Origin: Prochlorococcus sp. AG-355-I04 | GTDB taxonomy: Bacteria > Cyanobacteriota > Cyanobacteriia > PCC-6307 > Cyanobiaceae | Direction of reading: 5' to 3' | Length of the DNA: 53,130 bases | NCBI GenBank assembly: GCA_003280915.1 | Contig: QCDL01000008.1 | Span: forward strand, 1 to 53,130 | The notes under the pieces: model-generated | Told to the model about the DNA's origin: nothing | Databases searched by the model: none | Seen by the model: the letters and a program-made list of their open reading frames with translations, nothing else | In this document: positions 30,481 to 37,812 of the stretch, in pieces | Layout of the letters: every line of letters begins with the position of its first letter | Numbering within the stretch: the first letter of the stretch is position 1 | Made by a program: the position numbers and the translations under genes

Positions 30481-31264
30481 TTTAATTAAACGTAAAATAT
30501 TCACTTTATTACAAGTCCAATATTCAAACATGTTGGAGTATAGGGTAGAAATTGCATTGTGGGCAATTTCAGGGATTATTCCTTTTTTCATGTTAAACAT
30601 TTGGACAAATAATAATCTAAATGAATCAATAAACATTAGTAATACAATGCTTTCTAGGTATTTCTTATGTGCTTTTTTTGTAAGACAGTTTTCTGTAGTT
30701 TGGGTTGTATTTAGTTTTGAAGAAGATTCTCTTATGGGGAAGGTATCTCCGTATTTAATTCAACCTTTAAATCCATTTTTCAGATATTTTGCACAACATC
30801 TTGCAGAACAAATAACAAGATTTCCTTTCGCACTAATAATTGCATTTTTCTTTTTTATTTTTAATCCAGAAAGTATATGGATACCAAATTTAGGTATTTT
30901 ACTTTTATCGATAGTATCTACTTTCTTATCCTTCTTGATTCAATTTTTAATTCAGTCAATAGTTGCATGTTTATGTTTCTGGACAGAGAAAGCGTCATCG
31001 ATAGAAAGATTGTTATTTATTCCAACTTTATTTCTCTCAGGTCTTTTAGCACCAGTAGTTTCATTTCCCGCATATGTTAAATCTTGGATTTATTTGACTC
31101 CTTTTCCATATCTAATTGATTTCCCTGCAAACTTACTTTCAGGTAATGAAACAAATATTAGTAGAGGCTTAATTATGCAAATTCTATGGATTTTAATACT
31201 TTTCCCATTATTTAAGAAAATCTGGTCTGAAGGAACAAAAAAATATACAGCAATGGGGTCATGA
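30470..31264 (+). CDS. ABC-2 type permease subunit 1 (COG4587-like)
   Basis: Six-helix membrane component of the ABC-2 exporter. The 264-residue protein begins with a short amphipathic segment (LIKRKIFTLLQVQYSNMLEYRVE). Strongly hydrophobic stretches lie at about residues 28-48, 58-80, 110-130, 138-165, 176-196 and 230-250. The ATG overlaps the end of the ATPase gene by 11 bases. Its own stop overlaps the second permease by four bases (ATGA), so all three are translated as a coupled set and probably assemble as a heterodimeric permease with an ATPase dimer. Confidence 0.85.
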   Translation: MISNLIKRKIFTLLQVQYSNMLEYRVEIALWAISGIIPFFMLNIWTNNNLNESINISNTMLSRYFLCAFFVRQFSVVWVVFSFEEDSLMGKVSPYLIQPLNPFFRYFAQHLAEQITRFPFALIIAFFFFIFNPESIWIPNLGILLLSIVSTFLSFLIQFLIQSIVACLCFWTEKASSIERLLFIPTLFLSGLLAPVVSFPAYVKSWIYLTPFPYLIDFPANLLSGNETNISRGLIMQILWILILFPLFKKIWSEGTKKYTAMGS

Positions 31265-32055
31265 ATTTAAGAAAATATCTAAAAGTTTATAAAAAATTCT
31301 TACATACTTCTTTAGCTTCTGAATTGGAGTATAAGACAAATATATTAGTTGATTTAATTACTGCAATTTTAAGTTTAGTAGGGAGTATTTTTCTATTATC
31401 TATTTTCTTTCAAAATAGTGGATATATTGGAGGGTGGAAATTTGAACAGGCACTAATAATCCAAGCTATTTATACAATTCTAAATGGAATAACAAATACA
31501 TGGTTCAACCCTAATCTTACAGAAATAGTTAAACATATAAGAGAAGGAACATTAGACTTCGTACTTTTAAAACCTATTGATAGTCAATTTTTTATTTCAT
31601 TAAAAAAAATAAATCCATCTGGGTTTTTAGAAATAATGCTTGGATTTTTATTGTTGCTCTTCTGCATAAGGATAAATCAATTAAATTTAAATTTAAGTTT
31701 TCTGAGCCTATCCTTGATTACTATAAGTTGCTCAATTTGTATTCTATATAGCTTATGGTTTTTTATCTCTACTACTACTATTTGGTTTGTTAAAACTTGG
31801 AATGCAATAGAAGTATTAAGATCATTCCTTTATATTGGAAGATTTCCTCTAAGTTCATTTTCATTTTCTTTAAGAATCTTTTTTAGTGTTTTTATTCCTA
31901 TTGCCTTTATAACTACAATTCCTTCTGAAGTTTTTCTAGGACTTTCTGTATTTTGGAAAATATTGCTTGAAATTATTGTGGCGACAATATTTCTTATTAA
32001 TTCAAGAAAGTTCTGGTTATTTGCATTAAAATTCTATTCATCAGCCTCTAGTTAA
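31261..32055 (+). CDS. ABC-2 type permease subunit 2 (COG3694-like)
   Basis: Second membrane component of the exporter, also 264 aa, but dissimilar in sequence to the first. It shows the family start (LRKYLKVYKKFLHTSLASELEYKTNI), a REGTLDFVLLKPIDSQFF loop characteristic of the COG3694 group near residue 95-115, and five to six hydrophobic segments. Four-base ATGA overlap with permease 1. It ends three bases before a convergent small gene. No terminator is apparent between them. Confidence 0.85.
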   Translation: MNLRKYLKVYKKFLHTSLASELEYKTNILVDLITAILSLVGSIFLLSIFFQNSGYIGGWKFEQALIIQAIYTILNGITNTWFNPNLTEIVKHIREGTLDFVLLKPIDSQFFISLKKINPSGFLEIMLGFLLLLFCIRINQLNLNLSFLSLSLITISCSICILYSLWFFISTTTIWFVKTWNAIEVLRSFLYIGRFPLSSFSFSLRIFFSVFIPIAFITTIPSEVFLGLSVFWKILLEIIVATIFLINSRKFWLFALKFYSSASS

Positions 32056-32058
32056 ATA

Positions 32059-32325
32059 TTATTTATTAACCTCGCTACAAAATTTCCAAATTTTTTGTTT
32101 ACTTTTCAAATTAGAAAGCCTAGATAATTTTTTAAAGTAAGTTTTAGATTTTTCAACAGATAAAAGCCTGCAGTTGTATTCAATTTTATGATTTCTAGAT
32201 ATGATTCCTAATTTGAGTGCTACATCACTAAGGATAATTATTAAAGTAAGAAAAAAAAATATACCGAAAAATTGTAAAAATGATTTTGAATAATTTTCTT
32301 TTTCAGTTTTTAATTCAAACTTCAT
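32059..32325 (-). CDS. Hypothetical one-helix protein (88 aa)
   Basis: Not recognised. One hydrophobic helix at about residues 15-38 (FLQFFGIFFFLTLIIILSDVA) is followed by a highly basic tail with two Cys (NCRLL and KFCSEV). Its ATG shares bases with the stop of the upstream gene (TAATG), indicating translational coupling to the 75-aa protein. Convergent with the ABC-2 operon. Confidence 0.5.
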   Translation of the reverse strand: MKFELKTEKENYSKSFLQFFGIFFFLTLIIILSDVALKLGIISRNHKIEYNCRLLSVEKSKTYFKKLSRLSNLKSKQKIWKFCSEVNK

Positions 32326-32552
32326 TACTTAACTATATGCTGAGGGCACTTAATTGCAGCAATAGCAACAGCCGTAACTTTAAAATTTTCAGACTTCTCA
32401 ATAACCTTTTTAACCTCTAATGGACCAAACTTATTACTTGCATCACTGTAGGAAAGAAGTAAAGATTTATAGTTATCATGACCTAGATTTCTATACTCAC
32501 AGAAATTATCACCAACATAATTCAAAAGAGTTAGTAAAGTTAATTCAATCAT
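32325..32552 (-). CDS. Hypothetical small soluble protein (75 aa)
   Basis: Not recognised. Begins MIELTLLTLLNYVGDNF from ATG 32552; mixed composition with the segment LEVKKVIEKSENFKVTAVAIAAIKCPQHIVK at the C-terminus. No membrane helix is certain, although AVAIAAI is hydrophobic. The stop overlaps the start of the next gene (TAATG), supporting a two-gene unit. Confidence 0.5.
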   Translation of the reverse strand: MIELTLLTLLNYVGDNFCEYRNLGHDNYKSLLLSYSDASNKFGPLEVKKVIEKSENFKVTAVAIAAIKCPQHIVK

Positions 32553-32714
32553 TAAAACTTTTTACTAGCGAAGTTCTTACGAATGATACTGTGCAGTACA
32601 TTTTTAACAAGTAAAATTACCAAAAACATTTGAAATTATGAAATTAGATTTAAATAGATAAAATTTAAAGTTTCAAAATTTTCTCAGAATTTATTGATTC
32701 AAGTATAAGAAAAT

Positions 32715-32847
32715 CGTTAAAGCACTATCTGTAGTGTATCCCCCTATCAAAAATTACGCTACAGATAGGGGGTTGCATTTTTAAAGAAATTGGTTTAAAA
32801 ATAAGGTTCCCCATCACCCGGCCCCACATTTGTGAGGCCTTTTTTTA
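32715..32847 (+). ncRNA. Candidate structured small RNA with alternative hairpins
   Basis: The gap 32553-33001 has no convincing gene but carries dense secondary structure. CTATCTGTAG (32725-32734) is exactly complementary to CTACAGATAG (32759-32768), while CCCCCTATC (32740-32748) is exactly complementary to GATAGGGGG (32764-32772). The two pairings share bases and exclude each other. Further on, GGCCCCAC/GTGAGGCC (one mismatch) encloses a 4-nt loop and is followed by T7, ending at 32847. Strand is assigned from the T-run. The 5' limit is a guess, placed after a TATAAG at 32704. No family could be assigned. Confidence 0.45.
32820..32847 (+). terminator. Intrinsic terminator in the 32.5-33.0 kb gap
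   Basis: GGCCCCAC ATTT GTGAGGCC forms an 8-bp stem with one C/A mismatch and is followed by seven T. It is G+C-rich against a very AT-rich background. No plus-strand protein gene lies just upstream, so it probably ends an RNA gene. Confidence 0.7.
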
Positions 32848-33001
32848 TGGTTTTTAAACTAAAACATCTTTAAAAGTTTTATTTAATAAAAAGAGTAATT
32901 AATCCCTTTAAAAATGAATAAAGATAATAATTTATTTATTTTTTAATTTATAGTCCTGCTTTAGGATGTCTACCAAAATGTACTGTTATCCTCAAATAAT
33001 T

Positions 33002-33814
33002 TTATAAAAAGCTTTTTATGGATTTAATCAACAAGCTAATACCAACTAAAATACAAACCGTTATAAAAGTTTTTTTAATAAGAATATTCCCATTTAATTT
33101 TGACAGGTGAGCTCCGAAAAATCCTCCTGTAAAGGAACCAATTATTAAAACTATCAATAAATTAAATGGAACCGATCCTATTCTTGCCAAAAATACTGCT
33201 CCGACAAAATTCCAAAAAATCCCAACAGTAAAAAATGTCATACTTATTGCTCGAAGAAAATCCATTTCAAAAGTTTTTATTAATAGAATTGTCACAAGCA
33301 GTCCAGTTCCTGAAGAAATAGAGCCATTTAATATACCTATAAAAAAAATAAAAAATAAAAATCTAATTTTATGAACAAAATCAAGCTTTTTATTACCAGA
33401 TGACATTCCTAAATCTGGTTTAAGGAATGAGTAAAAAGCTAATAATATGGATATTATTCCTAAAATTAAGTATAAGTACTTTTCTGATATATATTCAACT
33501 ACAGAAGCTCCAAAAATTACTCCTGGTAATCCAAAAATTAAAATTTGCCAAGCAACACTTAGATCATTACCTAAAGATTTGTAATTTCTTAAGGAACCCC
33601 CTATTCCTAGTGCTACTGTTGCTAGTTTATGGCTAGCCAGAGCCTGATAATAAGGAAATCCAGATAAAATCAATGCTGGCAATTGTAATAATCCTGCTCC
33701 TCCTCCAGAAATCGCTGAGAAAGTATTAGAAAAAAACGATATCAAAAAGATATAAATACTTTTAAATAAGGAATGATCAAAATTTCCTAATAATATTGTT
33801 AATAAATAAAGCAT
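33002..33814 (-). CDS. TauE/SafE-family (DUF81) membrane transporter
   Basis: Polytopic membrane protein of the TauE/SafE anion exporter family, members of which move sulfite, sulfoacetate or related anions. The 270-residue sequence has about seven to eight hydrophobic segments and the two family repeats: SAISGGGAGLLQLPALILSGF near residue 35 and GILNGSISSGTGLLVTILLI near residue 160. The repeat GG(F)FGAHLSK motif is present toward the C-terminus. ATG start at 33814. It is isolated, with 135 bases before the divergent HNH gene. Substrate unassigned. Confidence 0.85.
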   Translation of the reverse strand: MLYLLTILLGNFDHSLFKSIYIFLISFFSNTFSAISGGGAGLLQLPALILSGFPYYQALASHKLATVALGIGGSLRNYKSLGNDLSVAWQILIFGLPGVIFGASVVEYISEKYLYLILGIISILLAFYSFLKPDLGMSSGNKKLDFVHKIRFLFFIFFIGILNGSISSGTGLLVTILLIKTFEMDFLRAISMTFFTVGIFWNFVGAVFLARIGSVPFNLLIVLIIGSFTGGFFGAHLSKLNGNILIKKTFITVCILVGISLLIKSIKSFL

Positions 33815-33949
33815 TTACTATAAATTGCTCTTTGTATTAATGAGTGAAAATTATTTTTTTCATAAGAAGCATTTGCTTTAAGAAGTCTTATCTTTTTCAA
33901 TCATACTTTAAAAAAAACTGTTATTATCAGAAAAATTATCAAGAATCTT

Positions 33950-34291
33950 ATGCATAGACAAGATGCAATTTACCTTGATCAGTTTTGTCCCAAGATAAGT
34001 AATAAAAATTGGAGAGAGTCACTTAATAAAGTCACTAATTATAAATGTATTTATTGCGGTAAACCCTCAGAATCACTCGATCACCTTCACCCAATGTCAA
34101 AAGGGGGAATAAGCAGTACAAGTAATTGCGTACCATGTTGTTTGTCATGTAATGGGAAGAAATCAGATTCAGAAGTTCTTAGTTGGTACAGAAAACAAAA
34201 TTTTTATGATCCTCGAAGAGCTATGGCGATACGAGCATGGTTTAATGATGATTTAAAACTAGCGTCAGTTCTTTTAAAATACTTAAATTAA
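33950..34291 (+). CDS. HNH endonuclease-like protein (113 aa)
   Basis: Stand-alone HNH nuclease domain with a structural zinc site. Visible residues: C33-x-x-C36 and C64-x-x-C67 for zinc, and the catalytic strand D44-H45 within LDHLHPMSKGG, followed by N59 and N68. A basic/aromatic C-terminal helix (DPRRAMAIRAWF) probably contacts DNA. No partner methylase, recombinase or phage gene is adjacent, so it may be a free-standing or homing-type nuclease, or a housekeeping HNH protein seen in many cyanobacteria. ATG at 33950. Confidence 0.82.
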   Translation: MHRQDAIYLDQFCPKISNKNWRESLNKVTNYKCIYCGKPSESLDHLHPMSKGGISSTSNCVPCCLSCNGKKSDSEVLSWYRKQNFYDPRRAMAIRAWFNDDLKLASVLLKYLN

Positions 34292-34378
34292 AAAATGAAT
34301 GATAAATTGATTGAGATTCGAAAAATATTTTTGTATGTCCTTGAATAGGATATTTTACTTTAGTAGGCAATATTTTTA

Positions 34379-34573
34379 TTAAATTATTCTTATTCTTTCT
34401 GAATTTATATTATTGCTTTTAAAAATGGAAATATTAGAATAATCATCTTTCCACATTATTGGTGAATCTATAACCTTTCTTTCTGGAGACTTTACTGAAA
34501 AAATCAATCCAAATACAAAAAGAATAGTAATCAATATGATTGTCATTACTAATTTGTCTGAAATATTATTCAT
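34379..34573 (-). CDS. Hypothetical one-helix protein (64 aa)
   Basis: Not recognised. One N-terminal hydrophobic segment (residues 8-27, LVMTIILITILFVFGLIF) and a soluble tail ending NSERIRII. It follows the secreted 133-aa gene by nine bases on the same strand, so the two are probably co-transcribed. Start ATG 34573. Confidence 0.5.
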   Translation of the reverse strand: MNNISDKLVMTIILITILFVFGLIFSVKSPERKVIDSPIMWKDDYSNISIFKSNNINSERIRII

Positions 34574-34582
34574 TTACATAAT

Positions 34583-34984
34583 CTATCTTGAAAAATTTTT
34601 GTCAGGAGTAGTTTTTTCGTAAATTTCTAGAAAATATGATTTAAAATAGTTAATCCCCTCATTTCCAATCAATCCAATTGACCGTCCGCAATCATTTACT
34701 ACTTGTGATGAAATTTGATTTGCCAAGTCACTTTTCTCAATCCATTTTTTCTGAGGATTGTAAGAGAAAGATATAATGTTTTCAGTTTTCACAATAGCTG
34801 ATTTCATTGCTTCATCTTTAGAAAGACCATTTTGTATAGCATTGCAATATTTTTTAGAGAAATTATTAGAGATCCTATTTTGTAGCAAACTAACACTAGG
34901 ATCGGACGTATCAAAAGCTAAACCTATTGCAGGTTTTAATTGAAAAATTATAAATAAAATTAAGACAAAAAATAATTTCAACAA
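34583..34984 (-). CDS. Predicted secreted protein (133 aa)
   Basis: Not recognised. The N-terminal 23 residues form a classical signal peptide (LKLFFVLILFIIFQLKPAIGLA, cleavage plausible before FDTS). The mature part has two Cys (near 47 and 98), possibly a disulfide, with helical composition (SKKYCNAIQNGLSKDEAMKSAIVKTENII). The start is one of two adjacent TTG codons (34984, 34981); there is no suitable ATG. Periplasmic or thylakoid-lumen location is inferred. Confidence 0.58.
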   Translation of the reverse strand: MLKLFFVLILFIIFQLKPAIGLAFDTSDPSVSLLQNRISNNFSKKYCNAIQNGLSKDEAMKSAIVKTENIISFSYNPQKKWIEKSDLANQISSQVVNDCGRSIGLIGNEGINYFKSYFLEIYEKTTPDKNFSR

Positions 34985-35148
34985 CAGCTATTAGTCAATA
35001 GTTTATAAGTAATATAATAGTATTTTTAAATTGTCTTTTCAATTAAATCTGATAATTATTAAAAGCTAATTAAATTTCAATTTATTAATAATTAAAAGTA
35101 TTGCGATAAGTTCAGTGATAATAGTCAGAGGTTTATTTGACTACAAAT

Positions 35149-35370
35149 ATGTACGAATCATTGATGACATTGCTATTTTTTCCTGATTGGACAAATGGAT
35201 TACCTTCAGATTTCTTAATTCTTCATTTTTTTGTAGGAGCTGTTATTTTCCCATTCAACATGATTCATGCAAAAGCAAGAAAAATTGATAGTCAAAATCC
35301 ACAGGAAGCCGCTAATGGGTATAAAAATTCAGATAATGCAACATTTTTTGGATACGAGGAAATCAATTAG
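35149..35370 (+). CDS. Small hypothetical membrane protein (73 aa)
   Basis: Not recognised. ATG 35149 is preferred over a TTG four codons upstream. The first 45 residues contain two short hydrophobic stretches (ESLMTLLFFPDW and FLILHFFVGAVIFPFNMIHA) around a Pro/Gly turn. The C-terminal part is polar, ending NATFFGYEEIN. It precedes another small membrane protein by 36 bases. Confidence 0.5.
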   Translation: MYESLMTLLFFPDWTNGLPSDFLILHFFVGAVIFPFNMIHAKARKIDSQNPQEAANGYKNSDNATFFGYEEIN

Positions 35371-35406
35371 ATTTCCATAAAATTTATTTAAGGAATTAGT
35401 TTATTG

Positions 35407-35631
35407 ATGATAATTTCCCTAAATACAGCTTTAGATCTTAAGATATTCAGTCCCAGTGAACCTATAGGAATATTCATAATTTTTGTAGGATTAATATTTA
35501 CTGGCATGATTTTCTATATTATTTATGCTGTAAGTACTAACAAAGAATCCTTAGAAGACAAAAAAATAAGAAATAAAAAGGAGTACTTGCAAAAGGAGAG
35601 GATAGGAAAATTATTTCCTAAGAAAAAATAA
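35407..35631 (+). CDS. Small hypothetical one-helix protein (74 aa)
   Basis: Not recognised. The ATG at 35407 follows a TTG that could also start. One hydrophobic helix spans about residues 21-43 (IGIFIIFVGLIFTGMIFYIIYAV), then a highly charged coiled-coil-like tail (KESLEDKKIRNKKEYLQKERIGKLF). The type of layout is common among small photosynthetic assembly proteins, but no function can be given. Confidence 0.5.
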   Translation: MIISLNTALDLKIFSPSEPIGIFIIFVGLIFTGMIFYIIYAVSTNKESLEDKKIRNKKEYLQKERIGKLFPKKK

Positions 35632-35731
35632 ATTTAATTGCTTTATTACTATAAAGATATTTATTTATATTATTAATTATTAAATCAGTAGGATCTAAAA
35701 ACATTAGTTTTAGTTCTCTTAAATCAAACAT
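35618..35731 (-). CDS. Possible 37-aa micro-protein
   Basis: ATG at 35731 opens a 37-codon frame with ordered composition (MFDLRELKLMFLDPTDLIINN, then a Lys/Tyr/Phe-rich tail). It overlaps the 3' end of the preceding plus-strand gene by 14 bases. No family recognised; it is the only coding candidate in the gap 35632-35856. Low confidence because short open frames are frequent in AT-rich DNA. Confidence 0.25.
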   Translation of the reverse strand: MFDLRELKLMFLDPTDLIINNINKYLYSNKAIKFIFS

Positions 35732-35856
35732 TTTCTCAAAAATTTAACTTTAACAACAAAATATATTTTTCGAGGACTTCATATTGTTAATTGCACAGCT
35801 ATATCATTTTCATATCAGGCAAAAAATGTTAAAAATGGAAAAAATAATTTGAAATC

Positions 35857-36360
35857 TTGGAGAATTCACCTCAATATCTATTTCTTGCCAGTGGAGTTAA
35901 TAATGGAGAAGGGTTTTGGATTGTGGGAATAAAAAATTGTGATGATAATATCCTTGAGGATAAAAATCTTTTAGATTGCCATAGAAAAGAATTAATAGGT
36001 AGTGAATCAGCAAAAGATATTCTTTTAGCTATTAATTTAAACGTAAATAATTTATTAAATGAACTAAGAAACAAAAAATATTTAGTTACAAAACCTTCAA
36101 TGGGGATTCCATTTGATATCCCTTTAGAAATCTTGGAAAATATTTTTGATTTTTGGTTAGATATTTATAAAAATCATGAAGCCTGGGAAGCTTGTTTAGG
36201 ACTTCTTAAAGTTAGAAAAAGGATTCCTCTAACAAACCTAATTGAAAGCGAGAGTTTAAGAGGAAATTCTAAAAAATGGGCTATAAAAATTGAAGCTTTA
36301 CATACTTATGTTCCTTCTTCATTTAAAAATGAAAAATTAAATAACCCCATGTGGGAATAA
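35857..36360 (+). CDS. Hypothetical protein heading a nucleoside operon (167 aa)
   Basis: Not recognised. A soluble protein with the distinctive segments PQYLFLASGVNNGEGFWIVG, KPSMGIPFDIPLEILENIF and LDIYKNHEAWEACLGLLKVR. The only start in the right place is TTG 35857; the nearby ATGs are in another frame. It is followed on the same strand by a 61-aa protein, a phosphoribosyltransferase and a deoxyribosyltransferase, all tightly spaced, which suggests a linked function in nucleobase metabolism (inference only). Confidence 0.6.
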   Translation: MENSPQYLFLASGVNNGEGFWIVGIKNCDDNILEDKNLLDCHRKELIGSESAKDILLAINLNVNNLLNELRNKKYLVTKPSMGIPFDIPLEILENIFDFWLDIYKNHEAWEACLGLLKVRKRIPLTNLIESESLRGNSKKWAIKIEALHTYVPSSFKNEKLNNPMWE

Positions 36361-36434
36361 TTTTATCTTTAAATAATAAAAATATTTACTTCGTTGGATA
36401 TTTAAGTAAAAATAAAATAAATGATAATTTAAAA

Positions 36435-36620
36435 ATGAATAACCCATATTCTTTTAGTATCGATCAAATGAACGGGATAGTTGAGGATACATATGCCAAG
36501 ATAATAAATGAATGTGAAAATTTAAAAAAAATTACTAATTGTCCAAATGAGCAAGTCGTAGCACTTTTAAGTGTAATTGCTTCAAATTACGCTACTACAA
36601 CAGAAAAAAACCAAAATTAA
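36435..36620 (+). CDS. Small hypothetical protein (61 aa)
   Basis: Not recognised. From ATG 36435 it encodes a small, probably helical protein (SFSIDQMNGIVEDTYAKIIN, then ENLKKITNCPNEQVVALLSVI). The same frame is open back to GTG 36351, which would overlap the previous gene by ten bases; the extra residues are low in complexity, so I prefer the shorter form. It ends one base before the phosphoribosyltransferase ATG, strongly implying translational coupling. Confidence 0.55.
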   Translation: MNNPYSFSIDQMNGIVEDTYAKIINECENLKKITNCPNEQVVALLSVIASNYATTTEKNQN

Positions 36621-36621
36621 G

Positions 36622-37017
36622 ATGATAAGTTATTTTACTTGGAGCGAATTTGATAAGAGCGTAGAACAAATAGCTAATAAATGTAGGTTTAAGGAATTTT
36701 CTGGAATATATGGAGTTCCTCGTGGCGGATTATGTCTTGCTGTAGCACTAAGCCATAAATTAAAAATTGAATTAATTTCAGAACCAATAAAGAATTCACT
36801 AATAGTAGATGATGTTTATGAAACAGGCATTACATTGACGACCTTCAAGAATATTGAAGGAGCAATGTTTTTTGTATTATTTAGTAAAATCAAACCTACA
36901 TGGTGGAATACAGTACATTTAACAAAAAAAAGTCAATGGATTGTTTTCCCTTGGGAAAATACTTTAAATTCAAAAAGTGACCGCGAAGATTACATCAAAA
37001 AAAGAGGTTTAAGTTGA
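36622..37017 (+). CDS. Phosphoribosyltransferase-domain protein (131 aa)
   Basis: Type I phosphoribosyltransferase fold. The PRPP-binding signature I61-V-D-D-V-Y-E-T-G-I-T71 is intact, as is the earlier GVPRGGLCLAVALS loop (residues 31-44). The C-terminal KSQWIVFPWE resembles the base-binding hood of xanthine/guanine-type enzymes. At 131 residues it is short for the family. The frame extends upstream to 36577, but ATG 36622 is preferred because it follows the previous stop by one base. Its stop overlaps the TTG start of the next gene. Substrate unproven; a purine base is likely. Confidence 0.8.
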   Translation: MISYFTWSEFDKSVEQIANKCRFKEFSGIYGVPRGGLCLAVALSHKLKIELISEPIKNSLIVDDVYETGITLTTFKNIEGAMFFVLFSKIKPTWWNTVHLTKKSQWIVFPWENTLNSKSDREDYIKKRGLS

Positions 37018-37472
37018 GAAAGAAATTATATTTAGCTAATCCATATGGATTTTCAAAACAAACTAAAACCCTCTTATATGAATTTATTGAAATCTTCAAT
37101 GATTTAAATGTAGAAGTATATGAACCTTTTGAGAGAGCAAAACCATTAACTCAAAAGAAAAGTCAATGGGCATATGAAGTTGCAAATAGTAATTTCCATG
37201 ATTTAAAAGAATGTGATTGTATTTTTGCGATTGTTAATGGAAATCCTCCAGATGAAGGGGTAATGATTGAATTAGGTATCGCAATTGCTTTAAAAAAGGA
37301 AATCTTTTTGTTCAGGGATGATTTTAGAAATTGTTCTGATAGCGATCAATATCCATTAAATCTAATGTTATTTCTTGGCCTGCCTAAAGATAATTGGGAA
37401 AAATATTATTTTGAATCATTACAAGACATAAAAAGTAATGAAAAAAGATTTGTGGAGTGGGCAAAAAATTAG
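37014..37472 (+). CDS. Nucleoside 2-deoxyribosyltransferase-like protein
   Basis: Member of the nucleoside 2-deoxyribosyltransferase family, which exchange or hydrolyse the base of deoxynucleosides or deoxynucleotides. Family pattern: LYLANPYGFSKQTK at the N-terminus, DCIFAIVNGNPPD, and D80-E-G82-x-x-x-E86, where E86 is the expected nucleophile (EGVMIELGIAIAL). Length 152 aa is normal. It starts at TTG 37014 within a TTGA overlap with the phosphoribosyltransferase. The pair could salvage bases in two steps; whether it is a transferase or a hydrolase cannot be told. Confidence 0.82.
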   Translation: MRKKLYLANPYGFSKQTKTLLYEFIEIFNDLNVEVYEPFERAKPLTQKKSQWAYEVANSNFHDLKECDCIFAIVNGNPPDEGVMIELGIAIALKKEIFLFRDDFRNCSDSDQYPLNLMLFLGLPKDNWEKYYFESLQDIKSNEKRFVEWAKN

Positions 37473-37529
37473 CTAAATAAACCATTAACCCTCAATTAAT
37501 AGTTTTGATTTTAAATTTATCTGTTGAGG

Positions 37530-37538
37530 TGCTAAAAT
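37530..37538 (+). promoter_or_regulatory. Extended -10 promoter for rpsU
   Basis: TGCTAAAAT matches the extended -10 pattern TG-n-TAnnnT. Initiation near 37545 would leave a 13-nt leader to the TTG start of rpsU. No good -35 is required for this promoter class. Confidence 0.42.
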
Positions 37539-37557
37539 GATATTTATTTAGAAAATT

Positions 37558-37734
37558 TTGACACAAGTTACAGTTGGAGAAAACGAGGGAATTGAGTCAG
37601 CCCTTAGAAGATTTAAAAGACAAGTATCTAAGTCGGGCATCTTTGCAGATTTAAAAAGACTTAGACATCACGAAACGCCTATTGAAAAATATAAAAGAAA
37701 GTTGCAACAGAGAAGAAAAGCAAGAAGAAGATAG
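37558..37734 (+). CDS. rpsU: 30S ribosomal protein S21
   Basis: Small-subunit ribosomal protein needed for initiation-complex function. The 58-aa sequence is typical: [20 protein letters not shown], an [13 protein letters not shown] segment and the Arg/Lys-rich terminus QQRRKARRR. It starts with TTG at 37558, which restores the correct N-terminus; no ATG is available in frame. It is on the same strand as the preceding nucleoside operon with an 85-base gap containing a likely promoter. Confidence 0.93.
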
Positions 37735-37812
37735 ACCTATATAGCTCATAAATTTTTGAATATGAGTTGAAACTAAAAATTTCTTTAGAAAGGTTTAAAA
37801 ATAAAATTTTAA

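Noticed and set aside
32420-32614. 64-codon plus-strand frame over the minus-strand 75-aa gene
   Set aside because: Antisense to a better supported gene; composition is Tyr/His/Lys-rich and disordered.
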